From: Polytrichum commune
Taxonomy: Eukaryota; Streptophyta; Polytrichopsida; Polytrichales; Polytrichaceae
Reading direction: 5' to 3'
Assembly (NCBI GenBank): GCA_950295325.1
Contig: OX485804.1
Coordinates: forward strand, 18,602,001-18,666,000
DNA: 64,000 bases
Part shown: piece after piece, positions 11,869 through 24,015 of the stretch
How positions within the stretch are numbered: the stretch's first letter is position 1
How the letters are laid out: every line of letters begins with the position of its first letter
Position numbers and translations under genes: made by a program
The notes under the pieces: generated by a model
Told to the model about the DNA's origin: nothing
The model's input: the letters and a program-made list of their open reading frames with translations, nothing else
The model's database searches: none

Positions 11869-12181
11869 ATCCTATCCTATATTCGGGATCACAAGAACAG
11901 CGGAAGTATGTGTTATTGTCAGGGTTTCAATCTGAGCCTTTGGTTGTTCAGTCATGTGAGGTGATTTAAAAACCTCAGTGTACGTACTGGTCTCATCACA
12001 ATATAGACAGTTCCGTACACATAACATATCGTAGTAACTTAGCTAGTGTAGCCAGCCCAAGAAAGCCCTCGATCCCTTGGCTTATTAATACGCACTCATC
12101 CAGGACTTAGCATGTGCATATGTCCTTTGCATTAAATATCACCACGTACATTCATCCAACGTATATAAAAGCCCTGAAATA

Positions 12182-13503
12182 GGGCGGACATTAAGTTCTC
12201 CCATACGAACTATGGGGGGTGTCAGATCCGGGCGGGGGCAGCCTCCAAGAATTTTTTTGAACCCGACCGAAAACTGATGCCCGCCCCGCCCAACTTCGAA
12301 AAAAATATTGCCCTTGCATTCTTGAAGGCCGCTTGACTACAAATCCCATATTGAGTGCACTTCGCCTTCAAGGTCTAGAATCCAATATATATGTGCACTT
12401 CCAATTAGCAAATAAGCAATTCATTAGGATTTCATTCCGGAAATGAAGCCATCAATGAAGCACGTAATTAACTCGGAGGTCAAACAAAATTACAAAATCC
12501 TCATTAGGATTGAGGTTATAATTTTTATGACTTGCCATTTGAAATTGTCTTTGTCATTTTAAAATGACACTTAAATTTAGTGTGCTGAATTAGTATGTAT
12601 ATTTTATAATATTTTAGTAACGCCGCCTACTTTCACAAGTATTCATACAGAATTAATTAATTAATATAATTACCGGAAGTAATTAATTAATTAATTTAAT
12701 TACTGAGATTAATTAGATTTAATTACAGTAATTAAATTTTATAATTAATTAGTCTTACTTAATTTGATAAGCATATTTTTCTGATTTATTTGGGATTAAT
12801 TAGGATCAATCAGAATTAATTAGACTTAATGACATTAAATCACACTTGATTGAATTAATTAATTCATTCATTTAATTACTGGGATTAATTATATTTAATT
12901 ACAGTAATTAAAATTTATAATTAATTAGTCTTACTTAATTTGGTAAGCATATTTTTCTGATTTATTTGGGCTTATTAGTATTAATCAGAATTAATTAAAA
13001 TTAATGACATTAAATCACCCTTAATTGGTTTGAATGTGTATGAATACTTGTGAAAGTAGGCGGCGTTACTAAAATATTATAAAATATACATACTAATTCA
13101 GCACACTAAATTTAAGTGCCATTTTAGAATGACAAAGACAATTTCAAATGGTAAGTCATAAAAATTATAACCTCAATCTTAATGAGGATTTTGTAATTTT
13201 ATTTGACCTCCGAGTTAATTACGTGCTTCATTGATGACTTCATTTCCAGAATGAAATCCTAATGAATTGCTTATTTGCTAATTGGAAGTGCACATATATA
13301 TTGGAATCTAGACCTTGAAGGCGAAGTGCACTCAATATGGGATTTGTAGTCAAGCGGCCTTCAAGAATGCAAGGGCAATATTTTTTTCGAAGTTGGACGG
13401 GGCGGGCAGCAATTTTCGGTCGGGTTCATAAATTTTCTTGGAGGCTGCCCCCGCCCGGATTTGACACCCCCATAGTTCGTATGGGAGAACTTAATGTCCG
13501 CCC
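12182..13503. mobile_element. 1.3-kb palindromic (long-TIR) non-autonomous element
   Basis: The two arms (about 12182-12640 and 13045-13503) are near-perfect inverted repeats starting GGGCGGACATTAAGTTC. TGAAATA is directly repeated on both sides (12175-12181 and 13504-13510), giving a 7-8 bp TSD. The middle is very AT-rich and holds two direct repeats of about 165 bp (from about 12690 and 12872) built from TTAATTA motifs. No transposase is encoded. The right arm is related to 50040-50430, so it belongs to a family with the element at 49899. Confidence 0.85.
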
Positions 13504-13549
13504 TGAAATAGTGTGCAGCCCAGTAATCGGGGAGACTTTTGGGCGGGCA

Positions 13550-13690
13550 TAATCGGTTGAGATCCTAGTGTTTGCAAGTCCAACCGGTTAAATGTTGACA
13601 ACCTTTGGTTTTCGTTTATGAAATGGGGGTATAATATTCCATAAATTTCTCTAAAATGAACGGTAATTTTAACTGCCCGTTCTCCCTGAT
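13550..13690 (+). repeat. AACCGGTT-family repeat, partial
   Basis: It starts GGTTGAGATCCTAGTG and includes GTCCAACCGGTTAAATG. It sits within 50 bp of the right end of the palindromic element, inside the sequence that element split. Confidence 0.6.
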
Positions 13691-13772
13691 CATAGGGGCA
13701 GGCGGAGAGTCTGTGCTTTTGAGTTGATTTGACACCGAGACCCCGAATCGGCCTCGTCCACCAACTCTTTTG

Positions 13773-14161
13773 GGGGCCACTTCACTTCACACGAGACTGA
13801 GGGCCCGTGACCGTTGCATATTCGAGCACTCTCATTGGTGAAAACGGCGGAGGCGGTCCGAGTTCGCTTCACACGACGCTTGAGGGACCGATGAAGTGAG
13901 TGGATGCACAATGGATGTAAAGTCTACATGGATTCCTACGTGGCATCAAATGGATCACGTCTCATGGTCACTTGGACCATTTTTAGAAACCGCCTCTTGG
14001 AGGTAGGCTTTACACAAAACCAGGAGACCATGACACCGAAATCTCACAACCATTGATTCATTATATTTTATCATGTGTGAGGGCCCCGCATGAATAGAAA
14101 TTCAACATTTGGGCTCTCACAATTTCATGGTGACGGCTCTCGGCTCGTGTGTGAAATGGTC
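13773..14161. mobile_element. PIF/Harbinger-type MITE, copy B, internally deleted
   Basis: It is homologous to copies A, C and D: GGGGCCACTTC at the left and CTCGTGTGTGAAATGG at the right, with the internal CCTCTTGGAGGTAGGC block. It lacks about 100 bp present in the others (the TCACATATGGCTTCACAC segment). The TSD is not clear. Confidence 0.75.
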
Positions 14162-14289
14162 CCCGGGATTACCAAATCGGTTACAAGCTTGTGTGGGGTT
14201 ATATTTTTATGTAGGATGGGTGAGAGTTATACTCATACGCGATAAATCCCTCTCTCCCACTCTTTAGGCATGGTCTAATACATCAACCA

Positions 14290-15350
14290 CATGAACATCA
14301 TGTGCTAAGACCAACACTTTAAGCATTGAGTGCATAATTTAATATTAGATCAATGAACGTTTATATGTTTGTTGTCGGCAGCTAAAAGGGATTCCAACGC
14401 ACCATAGTATGCCTCATTTGAGTTTTGAATGCAAAAGTTATAAGGGTTCCAAATATTTTAGAACTTGTATGACTCAAAATCAAGTTGGGGTGTTGGTTTT
14501 AGCATGGTCTATCTCACACACAATGAACAAATCTAGAAGGAGTTTTTTGTATCTATGTGGGTGTCCCCTAAGGCTTAGGATTTGTGGTGTCCATGTTTAG
14601 GGGTCCACGAAAAAACCTACCCCCTATAGTTTTGTAGCTAATGCATCTCAACCCACTAATTTTCATTGCATATAGATTATGATCATCAACTAAAGTTTCT
14701 TAGGGTCTTGGGTAAATGACAAATTCAAATTGTGTCTATCTCATTGAGAGAAAATTATATGGTCAAACAAGTCGGTCATGAAATTTATCAAATGATGTAC
14801 ATAATCTCCTACCACCAAAATTCATGTTAGATGATAACCATTGAGTAGACCCAAGTTGCAAGCCCTCACCACTTTGCCAATAGTCCACCAAATGACCATT
14901 ATCTAATACTTATTGTCATGAGGCTAACGCAAGGCTAATACATGGTCCCATATATGTTATTATAAAGTCAAATCAACTTGAAGTAAAAAAAAATCAAGAA
15001 TCATGTAAATAATTCCTTATAATTTCACTTTCAACTACATGGGTGCCAAGAATCCTTGGCGTTCTCCTTATTGTGGGTAATACATACCGTATGGGCTTCA
15101 TTGGTTGTTGAAACACGTAGATGTAACCAATTGTAGGTTGTTATCAATTGAGAGGGGGTTGCTCCAAACTTGAGGTTTTACTTGAATTCCATATATAAAA
15201 GCTATAAGAATTCAAAGTTCTCTTGATGGATTTCCCACAACCAATATGGGAACATGATGTCAGGGTGGTGACCATTTTCCAAATCAATATGTACTTATTG
15301 TGCAAGATTATAGGATGTTGGTTTTAGCATCATCTACCTTATTCTTGGGA
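14290..15350. repeat. Degraded repeat family (two copies; a third in the PHAF1 gene)
   Basis: Segments at 14290-14540 and 15185-15350 share blocks such as AACACTTTAAGC(A/G)TTGAG, AAGTTATAAG and TGTACTTATTGTG with 31320-31600 in intron 7 of the PHAF1 gene. No coding sequence is seen between them. Confidence 0.45.
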
Positions 15351-15433
15351 GAGACAATATGAAGTTGAATATCCTCAGCTCTTGTCGGACTCCGATTCTT
15401 GGCATTGAGGTTAACATTTTCCCAAGTTTGTAG

Positions 15434-15668
15434 CTACATTGTTTTGTTTAATTGGTGTTGGTTACCATTTGGAGTTACGCGTTGCTATAATATTATAATG
15501 AGAGAACCATTTTTTAACCAAAATAACATAAGTAGATGGTATGTGCACCAAAGAACATGATATAACTTAGTTGGTTAAAAAGAAAAATGTTGATAAATAA
15601 TTATAGCAACATGTAACTTCAAATGATAACCCACACTAAGTAGACAAAACATTGTAGCTTCCTGCACA
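15434..15668. mobile_element. MITE with CTACATTGTTTTGT ends
   Basis: The left end CTACATTGTTTTGTTTAATT is matched inverted at the right by ACAAAACATTGTAG, giving an element of about 235 bp. The ends match those of the larger inverted-repeat element at 34558-35460. The flanks are TAG/TAG-like, and a TA TSD is possible but not certain. Confidence 0.65.
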
Positions 15669-15794
15669 ATGTATCACTAGTTGTCTTTTGACTATATCAT
15701 AAGTTAAATGATTGAAGGTTATGAGCTAAGGCCCTAGATGGATCACTTTTTGGAGTGGCTCACTTCTCCTAGGATTATATGAACAATGCAATTA

Positions 15795-16308
15795 GGGGTT
15801 GTTTACATCATGGACCATGAAGTTGTCCCAAGACCCTGTAAAATATGTGATTGGTTGTTGAACTCGTCCCAAGACCACTTTAGTTTACACCATGGACAAA
15901 ATATCAAAGTAACCACAAAGTTCGAGGTCCCAAAAGACATATTTTAAGGCCTACATTATCCATTGACATGGTCCAACAAGTTTTGTGGTGGGAGAGGCAA
16001 AAGAGAAATAATGTTATAATAAATTTTGAATGAATTGTTTTTTGGGGAAGAGAAGATGAAGACAAGAGAATGGTCAAACTTGATTTTTTTCTTTCCAAAA
16101 TTTCCTTTTTTGGGAAAATATTAATAAAATAAGCACATTCATTTTTTGGTGCAAGGTCATTCCTCTTGGTCCGTATTCGGTTTACACCTAGTGAGGGGCC
16201 CAAAGGCTTTGTAAATTGATATATTAAGAAATCGGACCATCAAATCAGACCATGGAAAAATGCCATCTTTCATGGTCCAACTTCATGGTCCATGGTGCAA
16301 ACTGGCCT
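15795..16308. mobile_element. Tourist-like MITE with CATGGACCATGAAGTTG ends
   Basis: The left end GGGGTTGTTTACATCATGG is matched inverted at the right by CCATGGTGCAAACTGGCCT. TTA lies on both sides (15792-15794 and 16309-16311), as in PIF/Harbinger MITEs. It is about 514 bp with no transposase. An internal repeat of TCCCAAGACC lies near 15830 and 15868. Confidence 0.7.
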
Positions 16309-16311
16309 TTA

Positions 16312-17455
16312 GTACAAGATGGTTAGCAAAGACCAATTTGAGGTTGTAGCCACTTTCCTCATAGTTTTTGGAGCTCAAACAAATCTCTTATTCACTATCA
16401 TAGTGAAGATTCCCGTGCTCATTAAATGGTCATATAGGTCTCTCTCCCATTTATGTGGACTATTGAACCTAGAACAATTCTCATATTTTGAGCACACAAT
16501 CCAATTTTTCTACAACACATGTCATTTATATATTCATTCTTGAAGCCACAATAAGGTAGAAAAACTGGAAATGGTGAATGCCCACTATTTGTGCACTAGA
16601 CTAGGGGTAGAATGATTTTTATGTCGACCCAAAATGGCTATTTGAGAAGTGATGGCGCAAAAAGGATTCATTAATAAGTTACAGGTGGGATGGCTGGATA
16701 GGTATTGTTTCACACCACTTGCAATCACTTTTGGGTGCCATTGAGTTGACTGTTTTGTGTGCATTCATATGCAATAGAGGATATTTTGATGCTCAAATTA
16801 GGGAGACTCTACAATATAAGTAGGGGGTTTGACTTACTTTCCTCTTTGGAGAAAGGTAACTAATTTTTTACATGGAATAAAATTATGAAACAACTTGCAT
16901 TCCTCATCATTTCCTCTACTCCATCTCTAGAAAATATTGCACAAATCTCAAGCCACTATTTATGGTGGAATCAACTTATTTCATTGTTGTATGTATATCT
17001 ACCTTACACCACATACCACTCAAATATAGGTGTCCTCATAAGAAATTTATTTAAATAAGGGTTGTCTACTGGCCATGTCCACCTTGAAGTTGCACTAATG
17101 ACAAACATAGAGACCTTAATAACGATATTCCTCATCACCACCACTATTTCTTCCACATTATCAACTCATACCCAACATTACTTAGCATTGTGCATTCGTT
17201 CAGTGGGCCTTGGGAATATAACCTTGGGATCCTAGGAGCTCAATCTGAGTCTAACTCATCCCTTGTTCATATTCTCAGGGCCTAGTGAATGGAAGCACAA
17301 TGCTTAGCAATGCTATGTAGATTAGATGCTTTGTCTTCAACAACTTGGGTTGTTTAGGGTTAATACTAACCCAAGCCAAGGATTCCCAAGTATAATAATG
17401 CATGTAGTATAAAACCGATTATGATATTTAAGACGAGGACTATAAAATCAACACT
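16312..17455. other. Intergenic stretch, no gene recognised
   Basis: I see no supported coding region, no clear inverted repeats and no known repeat end here. The longest frames are short and unlike known proteins. Confidence 0.4.
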
Positions 17456-17599
17456 CATAACATTACTCAGCTGATGAGTTGTGTTTAGTTGCCCTCACTT
17501 CAAATTCAACCCGAAGCACTAAGATTCCAACATCCAACGTTTTTATTCTCAAATCTCATGTTGGGCCCATGAACATCTCATCAACTGAGTAATGTGATG
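17456..17599. mobile_element. Small MITE with CATAACATTACTCA ends
   Basis: The left end CATAACATTACTCAGCTGATG is matched inverted by CATCAACTGAGTAATGTGATG, for 144 bp. A second member lies at 59878-60023, and the hairpin at 50582 has similar ends. Confidence 0.65.
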
Positions 17600-17824
17600 C
17601 CCAAATTCTTGCCCAACATGTTCATATCAATACAAGAATGCCCCACCACCTTTGGCCATAACATCAGAAGAAGAAACGCTGACCATGCGATCAACGTGAT
17701 TGGAATGCCCGTTCGACCCACCCTTGGCATTAAACCTCAGGGCATAATATCAATGGTGTAGGACTACTAACCCCTCTCGGGGTGGGCACTATAGTGACAC
17801 ACTATACTAGTTCTTAGCTAGCCA

Positions 17825-18020
17825 CTAGTAGTGCCTTGAGGATACCGGACATGGAATCCACCCAAAGGGCTTTAGGTACCCATACAACAAGGTCCAAGGA
17901 CCCCCCATCATAGTTGGGTGGACTAAGGTGGTGAGCACCACGCCGGCATGGGGAATAGAACCCACAACCTCCTCATTGGGAGTCATGAGCCCTAACCACC
18001 AAGCCAAGGCCCATGGTGCC
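17825..18020 (-). mobile_element. tRNA-derived SINE (minus strand)
   Basis: On the minus strand, from 18020, a polymerase III A box TTGGCTTGGTGG (18007-17996) is followed about 33 nt later by a B box GGTTCTATTCC (17962-17952). The spacing is normal for a tRNA. Between them the sequence is GC-balanced and tRNA-like. Beyond the head a unique body runs to about 17825. No flanking direct repeat or 3' tail was fixed, so the ends are approximate. It is not a functional tRNA because the acceptor stem does not pair convincingly. Confidence 0.65.
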
Positions 18021-18186
18021 TTCATAACATCACTCATGCTTAGGCATGCACTTCCTTTCATATTCGGAGCAGGCCTAAGTCTTTGAGAAGCCTATCCATG
18101 TGTTTGGCCCAATTACATACTTGCAGAGATTTCAATAGATTGAAAGTTAATTCAACCAACACAATGACACATGGCCAGGCGGATCT

Positions 18187-18455
18187 GTCTAAATACCCCC
18201 ATCGAGCGTGGCTTGGAGGCCAGGTTTGGGAGGGGGTGGCAGGGGTGGGGTAAAACCTGCCCCCTATTTTTTTTAATTGGGTGGGGGCTTACTTGATCTC
18301 ATAGGGGGCTTCCTAGAGTAATTTGGGGCCGCAGAACCCAAATTTAGCAAAAAAAAAACCAAAAAAATCCCCAAGGGGCCAAAACGGGGAGGGCCATTAA
18401 AATGAACCCCACCAAACCTGGCCTCCGAGCCACGCTCGATGGGGGTATTTAGACC
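18187..18455. mobile_element. Fold-back MITE with TCTAAATACCCCC ends
   Basis: Near-perfect inverted arms of at least 40 bp start TCTAAATACCCCCATCGAG and pass through GGCCAGGTTTGG. The pairing may extend outward to the GGCCAGG motifs at 18173 and 18462. The core has a G/C-rich plus T/A-tract hairpin (TTTTTTTTAATTGGG and AAAAAAAAACC). The same terminal motif bounds the element at 49899-50565. Confidence 0.75.
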
Positions 18456-18469
18456 CACCCTGGCCTGGC

Positions 18470-20540
18470 CGGCAAATTCAGCTATATTGAATTGCTTGTA
18501 TTTGAAACTATGTATTGTTATTTAATCGGATGAGGAGAGTGGCCCATGCAAAGTGAATAACACTTATGCCAAATATGATTAGCTTTGCAAAGGGTGGCCA
18601 TGTATACGAGGGTTATAGTTTTCTAAAGTTTTATAATATTCTGGGAACCAAGAGAGAAACACCCTAGTGCTAAGTAATGTTATGGCATCGTACTCTTTAA
18701 CATTTTTGGATAATCTACCAATGAAATTTTGAACCCTGACCAGACATGTTTACGATACAAAAAAAATTAGGTCATAGCTCTTTCATGACCATGAAACCCC
18801 ACTTGAGAAGTCCATAGATTATAGCTCAAAGTCATTTGGAGGTCACAAACCCTTAACGTATACCCAAATGGGATCATATAAAAGACCTCACACTATTTTG
18901 GTTCCATTGATGATTCAAAATTGGAGATGGCTTATGCTCTTTGTGTTGAATTTCAAAGTGTTCAATCATTAAAGTTTCAAGCATCATGTTTAGGCATATG
19001 CTATACACGGTCATATTAAATTTTGACACTGGGGCAGAACTAAACATGTTCTTCACATTTGTAGTAGTTGTGATGAAATAGGTGATGTTTAGGGATAGAA
19101 AGAGGAGAGATAACTTAAAGAGGAGGAGAAAAAGTGCTTATTTTGCACATGCCTTATGCCCTTTATGATGAACTCTAAAGTACTCAATCATTAAAGTTTC
19201 AACCACCGTTTTTGGGCAAGTTCTATACACATACATTTCGTGATTCCAACTGATTATATTACACATTACAATACATCTTTGAGTTCATGTAGGCATGAAT
19301 TTTATTATTATCATAAAAATGACTATTCAATGTGAACATGTAGGGGACAATTTTCATTGCCCCTGCCCATTCGCCCATGATATGTCAATATTCAAACAAA
19401 CAAATTATAAGCGGTCTCAATATCCAAATTTAAATGAATACATATTCAACTATAAATATCATTAAAAAAATATAGATATACCAATATTATTTGGTGTTTG
19501 TTTTCCACTACCTAAAACATATATTATAGTTAATGGTTGGGTGGAGCATCACAGAGCCTTTAATAATTAGATATGAGAATGCATCATGGAGGGGAGAGGA
19601 CCGAAAACATTCATCGCTTTGTTTATATATTGGTGTTTGTATATGTTAATTCAACAAGTTTTGAACGTTCAATATCTACGTATAGGTGTGAATTAGAAAA
19701 ATAAGCTTTGTATATTGTACAATACTCTCATAGAAAGCAGCCTTCTATAGTAGCTCCAATAGTCGTATCCTAAATTAACATGAATAATTATAAAAATATG
19801 CATCTTCAGTAAGTTGTCATGGGTTGTCTCCCAGGGCCCGCTGCACATTCTGCTTGGCCTATCTTTAAAAGTTGTTCCCAAAAGTCCCCTACAATCTCAA
19901 CTTTTGCATACATGGCATGTTTAAGGGTTAACCACGACACCACACCATTTATGTCAAATTGTGTGGACTTCGGAGCAATATGGATAAGATAAGATAGATA
20001 AATGATATAAACATCAACTCCTACACGAGCAAGCATAAATGAGAGTAATCACATCATAAGGGTGTTGTGAAAGGGGGGGGGGGGGATCCTAAAGGTGTGT
20101 AAGGTTGTGGGTAAGTTTGTGGGTGAGGATACGGTTCGAGCGTGGTAGTGGTCCAAGTTTGAAACCCTAAGAGGCTCCAACTGTTGCAAGTGAATGCATG
20201 AAATGTTGTCCTCTGATTGAGACAATTGAGGGACTTGTACGTTGCTGTTGCTATAATGTATCGATGAGGTTTTTGTGTATAGACATAGTGGATGGAGATG
20301 TATGTGGGTGTGGGGTTCGGATTCCAATTGTCGAGTGTTAACTACAAGTGCGGAGAGAGATCGAGTGGGAGTAGTATGAATGCATATACATGAGCTACCA
20401 TTTGTGATGCATTTGATGTGGATGATCGTAGAGTGGACCACATCAAATTTCAAACATCGCAAGGGTAGAGTGGAGCATGCACGTAAATGTGCAGTATTAG
20501 CAAAACCACACACGTCATACAGTTTGACAAACTTGCAAAC
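18470..20540. other. Intergenic stretch, no gene recognised
   Basis: 18890-19060 and 19140-19240 share a diverged direct repeat (CTTTGTGTTGAATTTCAAAG / CCCTTTATGATGAACTCTAAAG, then TCATTAAAGTTTCAA and GGGCA..TTCTATACAC). A G tract lies at 20070-20083. No coding region is supported. Confidence 0.4.
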
Positions 20541-20543
20541 TCG

Positions 20544-20577
<34 letters not shown>
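20544..20577. repeat. (ACA)n microsatellite
   Basis: There are eleven or so ACA/CAA units. Long frames across it owe their poly-Cys, poly-Leu or poly-Gln runs to this repeat. Confidence 0.9.
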
Positions 20578-20659
20578 AGGATGTTCTCTCTTTTGTCTGT
20601 ATGGCAATCGACTTCTTGGGAAGCTCGTGACACCTGCAAAGAATGCAGCTCGATCTATG

Positions 20660-22085
20660 GAGTTCTTTGATAACCTAACTACATGGAACCCACCTTCCGA
20701 AAAAGGAAGTATCCATACTCTCTCACGCTCGATTAGAACACTGATCTTGATAAGGTAGAACGAAATCCCATTCATGTCGGTGCACAAAAGCACACATATA
20801 CTGTATGTTTGTTTTGGTTTAGTTGATTTCACATGCATGATTCTTTGTAGAGTGCACATGACGATGCCATTCGCTTGTTGAGCTTGTATTTCTCCACCTT
20901 TTCTCCCTTCCAAGCCTGGCTTTGAGGTGAAGGTGAGTGGGCGCCAGTGTGGTGTGCGTCCATTACATTTCAATGGACTATCAATCACCCTGGTGCATCG
21001 AAAAAGCCCCAAAAACTCATTATATAATTAAAATTTGGCCTCATGTAACAGTGCAGCGCTGACTGGTAGTACTGGAGCCGGCCATATCTTAAAGTGGCAG
21101 TGGCTTCATCCAGGCCCAGCTGTATCTTGGGAGAAAGAGCTGGCTCGAAGTATGGGACCGATGATGATTCAACCTATAAGTTACCGATCGGAGTATTGAC
21201 CAGGCAGCCGGGAGCCATGCGGGAATTCGGATGTGTGTTTTATAACTTAACCCTTGATGTCCTATGTGATCATAATTTGGACGTATGCAGTTCGCTCTGA
21301 CCCCCTTTGACACTAGTACGGATCGTTCTTTGATTGTTTTCACTACTCCTCTTGTTCATGTTCAAGTCTGATATCTTTTGGTCACGTGAATGATGCTGAT
21401 TCAACAAAGTTAGCCATTTTTGGATCAATACAAACATGGGAGCATGCTCTCAAGTGGTTTACAGCAGAGTCGGTCCACAAACCAAAACTTGACATTTGTC
21501 ACCTTTGCGGTTTAGGGGCAGCATATATTGGACATGTTTTTTTGTTCATCCCCTATGTGCAAATGATTCCCAATTGGTATGGAAATTTGCGTGACACTCT
21601 GACAAACACAACGTATCTTGAACATCTACCATTTGACATTTTTTAGTTGGAGATGTGTGGGTGGGTGTAAATCCATGTGCAAGGTGCGTAGTTGTGGCAT
21701 TTGGAATGGAGGTTTGATAAAAAAAAACCAACCCTAATTTCATTTCTAAATTGATGCCCCTCAAGACCACTATGGACATTCCTATTATAATATCCTACAA
21801 AATAGAACTACAATGTTTACAACTTGGGCTATGGGTAGTCACCTCTCACTTGCAAATATCTATATGGTTGGATTTGTTTAAAAAGTTTTGATTCTTCAAC
21901 TACAGTCGCTAAAATTGAGGTCACAATTTTCGGACAAGAAATTGGGTGTGGGAAGTTAGGGTTTAACCTAGGAATTGGGTTGAAAGGAGAGTCCAATGTA
22001 TTTCGGCTAACCACAAAGCTCCAACCAAGTCACAGGGTCTTGCATGCAACTAAAGCATTAATGGTCATTAATGTCACTCAAAATT
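20660..22085. other. Intergenic stretch, no gene recognised
   Basis: The 21060-21300 part is less AT-rich than its surroundings and has a 68-codon open frame (21094-21300), but no family resemblance was recognised. No splice-linked partner was found. Confidence 0.3.
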
Positions 22086-22260
22086 GGTAAAAATCCTAGT
22101 GTTTCCAAGTCCAATTGGTTACATGTTGTGATCCTGCGGTTTTTCTTTATTAATTTGAGGTATATTATTTCTCTAAAATGATGGATTATTTTTCTGAAAT
22201 CTTGAATTTCAACTGGTTATTTCTCAAACTCAACCGGTTCAACTATAGCTAGCGTTCGGT
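22085..22260 (+). repeat. AACCGGTT-family interspersed repeat
   Basis: It has the same block order as the copies at 5690 and 10905: AATCCTAGTGTTTCCAAGTCC, TTACATGTTG, TGAGGTATATT, CTCTAAAATGATGG, then CTCAACCGGTTCAACT. Confidence 0.65.
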
Positions 22261-22660
22261 TCTCCCCATTCATTGACTTCGAGTACACCCCACCCTCCAT
22301 AACATCACCCTCCTTAATGTCACTCCTTCTCTTCTATCCTGAAACCCTAGGGAATAGACGTTCTCAATTTAAATCTCCCTCCTTGTTGCCACATGTCCTT
22401 GTCATATATCATGAGGTTTAACGTTAAAGTAATCCACTAAAGAACTAAAACCACACGCTTGCACACATCATGTTGCCAACAATCTCATTATTGTAATTAT
22501 TGCAATGTTGACGTTGTGTTCTTTCATGATGTCACACGCTACAATAATTCTCTATTATCACACATTCTCGTTAGCATTACATTGCCCCTTAATATGACGT
22601 GCACTTTGGTTGCCACAGCGCGTGATAGTACGGAGGTCAGAGTGCAATTTACGACGCTTA

Positions 22661-23166
22661 GGGCCACTTCACACACGAGATTGAGAGCCCGTGATCAAAT
22701 CACTCCAAGCACTCTCATTGGTGGAAAAGGCGGAGCCGGTCCAAGTTCACTTCACACTACACTTGAGGGACCAAACGGAGTATGTGAATGCAAGATGCAT
22801 GCATGTAACGTCTACATGGATTCCTACGTGACACAAAATGGATCATGTTTCATGGTCACTTGGACTATTTTCAAAAACCGCCTCTTGGAGGTAGGCCTCA
22901 CACAAAACCAGGAGACCATGGAACTCCGACCGATCACAACCGTCGGTTTATTCTATTCTATCATGCGTGAGGACCCTGCTTGAATAGAAATTCATTGAAA
23001 CAACATTTCAGTTGAGGGCCCGGTCACATATGGCTTCACACTACACTTGAGGGTCCATGACCACACTACATGATTTTGGAGGTGTGTTGGGACGGCCTTT
23101 GGACACTTTCTTTTGGGCTCTCACAATTTCATGGTCACGGCTCTTGGCTCGTGTGTGAAGTGGCCC
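22661..23166. mobile_element. PIF/Harbinger-type MITE, copy C
   Basis: The left TIR GGGCCACTTCACACACGAG follows TTA. The right end GAAGTGGCCC is followed by TAA. It is about 506 bp and has every internal block of the family (AGGCGGAGCC, CCTCTTGGAGGTAGGC, CACATATGGCTTCACAC). The 174-codon frame across it is accidental. Confidence 0.85.
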
Positions 23167-23238
23167 TAAATACCATGCACTAGGTGGTGTACTTCCTCCT
23201 CCCGGTTAGTGGCCTGTCGGTTTCTTCGAGTTTCGGGC

Positions 23239-24015
23239 ACCCAGCTGGCTGGCTCTGAAATGCCGGCCAGTGCCTGGAGTGGTGGAGCCCCGTTGGAGTG
23301 GTAAACAAGGCTACCTATCGGGCTTGGTTTAGGGTTTGGGGTTTGGGGTTTAGGCTTGGACCGGCTCCGCCTTTTTCACCAATGAGAGTGTTTGAAGTGG
23401 ACTGGTCACGGGCTCTTAGTCTCGTGTGTGAAGTGGCCCTAAATATTATGGGCGGTGTACTTCCTCCTCCCGGTTAAGGTAGAAATACCCAAGCCAGTTG
23501 ACCACCCTTTACCTGTGTGCACTAGACCGCCGTCATAATAGTGAAGTGCCAATTCTGAAACCGATCATGGCGAGGCGGCAACTTCAATGCGTGCACACTT
23601 AGTGTAGCCAACGGGAGTCAAGTTTAGTTTAGTGATGAGTTAACTGGTTTAGGTGATGTTCACTATGGAAGTGCAGATTACCGTGTTCAGTGTAGGGAGA
23701 ATCTAGTGAACGAGTAGGAAGTTTGACAACTTTCCACTTTGAAAAATTGTCGAATTTTTTTGTACAGGGCCAAAAAAATACGAAACATTCATACTTGCAT
23801 TCGTTCTTCATGAATCCTTCTCGTCTATGTTGGAAAACTATCTCATGGTTGTAAGACCATATCTTCGATGCGAATCACCTTATTTTCACGGGTTATGGTA
23901 TTTCTACCTTAGTTTTAGTTCCAAGGACCCAGCTAGCTGGCCCAAAAATGCCGGCCAGCACTCGGAGTGGTGGAGCCCCGCTGGAGTGGTAAACAAGGCT
24001 ACCCATGGGGCTTGG
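23239..24015. repeat. Duplicated 89-bp segment around a telomere-like run and MITE end
   Basis: 23239-23327 and 23927-24015 are direct repeats sharing ATGCCGGCCAG, GAGTGGTGGAGCCCCG and GAGTGGTAAACAAGGCTACC. The first is followed by TTTAGGG-like heptamers (23326-23354). It is then followed by a second, truncated PIF-type MITE end (23357-23439, ending GTGTGAAGTGGCCC). Flanking GTGTACTTCCTCCTCCCGGT occurs at 23190 and 23456, so this block has been locally duplicated. Confidence 0.65.

Noticed and set aside
20049-20639. 196-codon minus-strand ORF with a poly-Cys run
   Set aside because: The run is the ACA microsatellite read in one frame. No domain, composition or splice partner supports a gene.
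20515-21012. 165-codon minus-strand ORF with a poly-Leu tail
   Set aside because: It is another frame of the same microsatellite, with no family resemblance.
22459-22983. 174-codon plus-strand ORF
   Set aside because: Most of it lies in PIF-type MITE copy C. The same stretch in other copies is not open in that frame.
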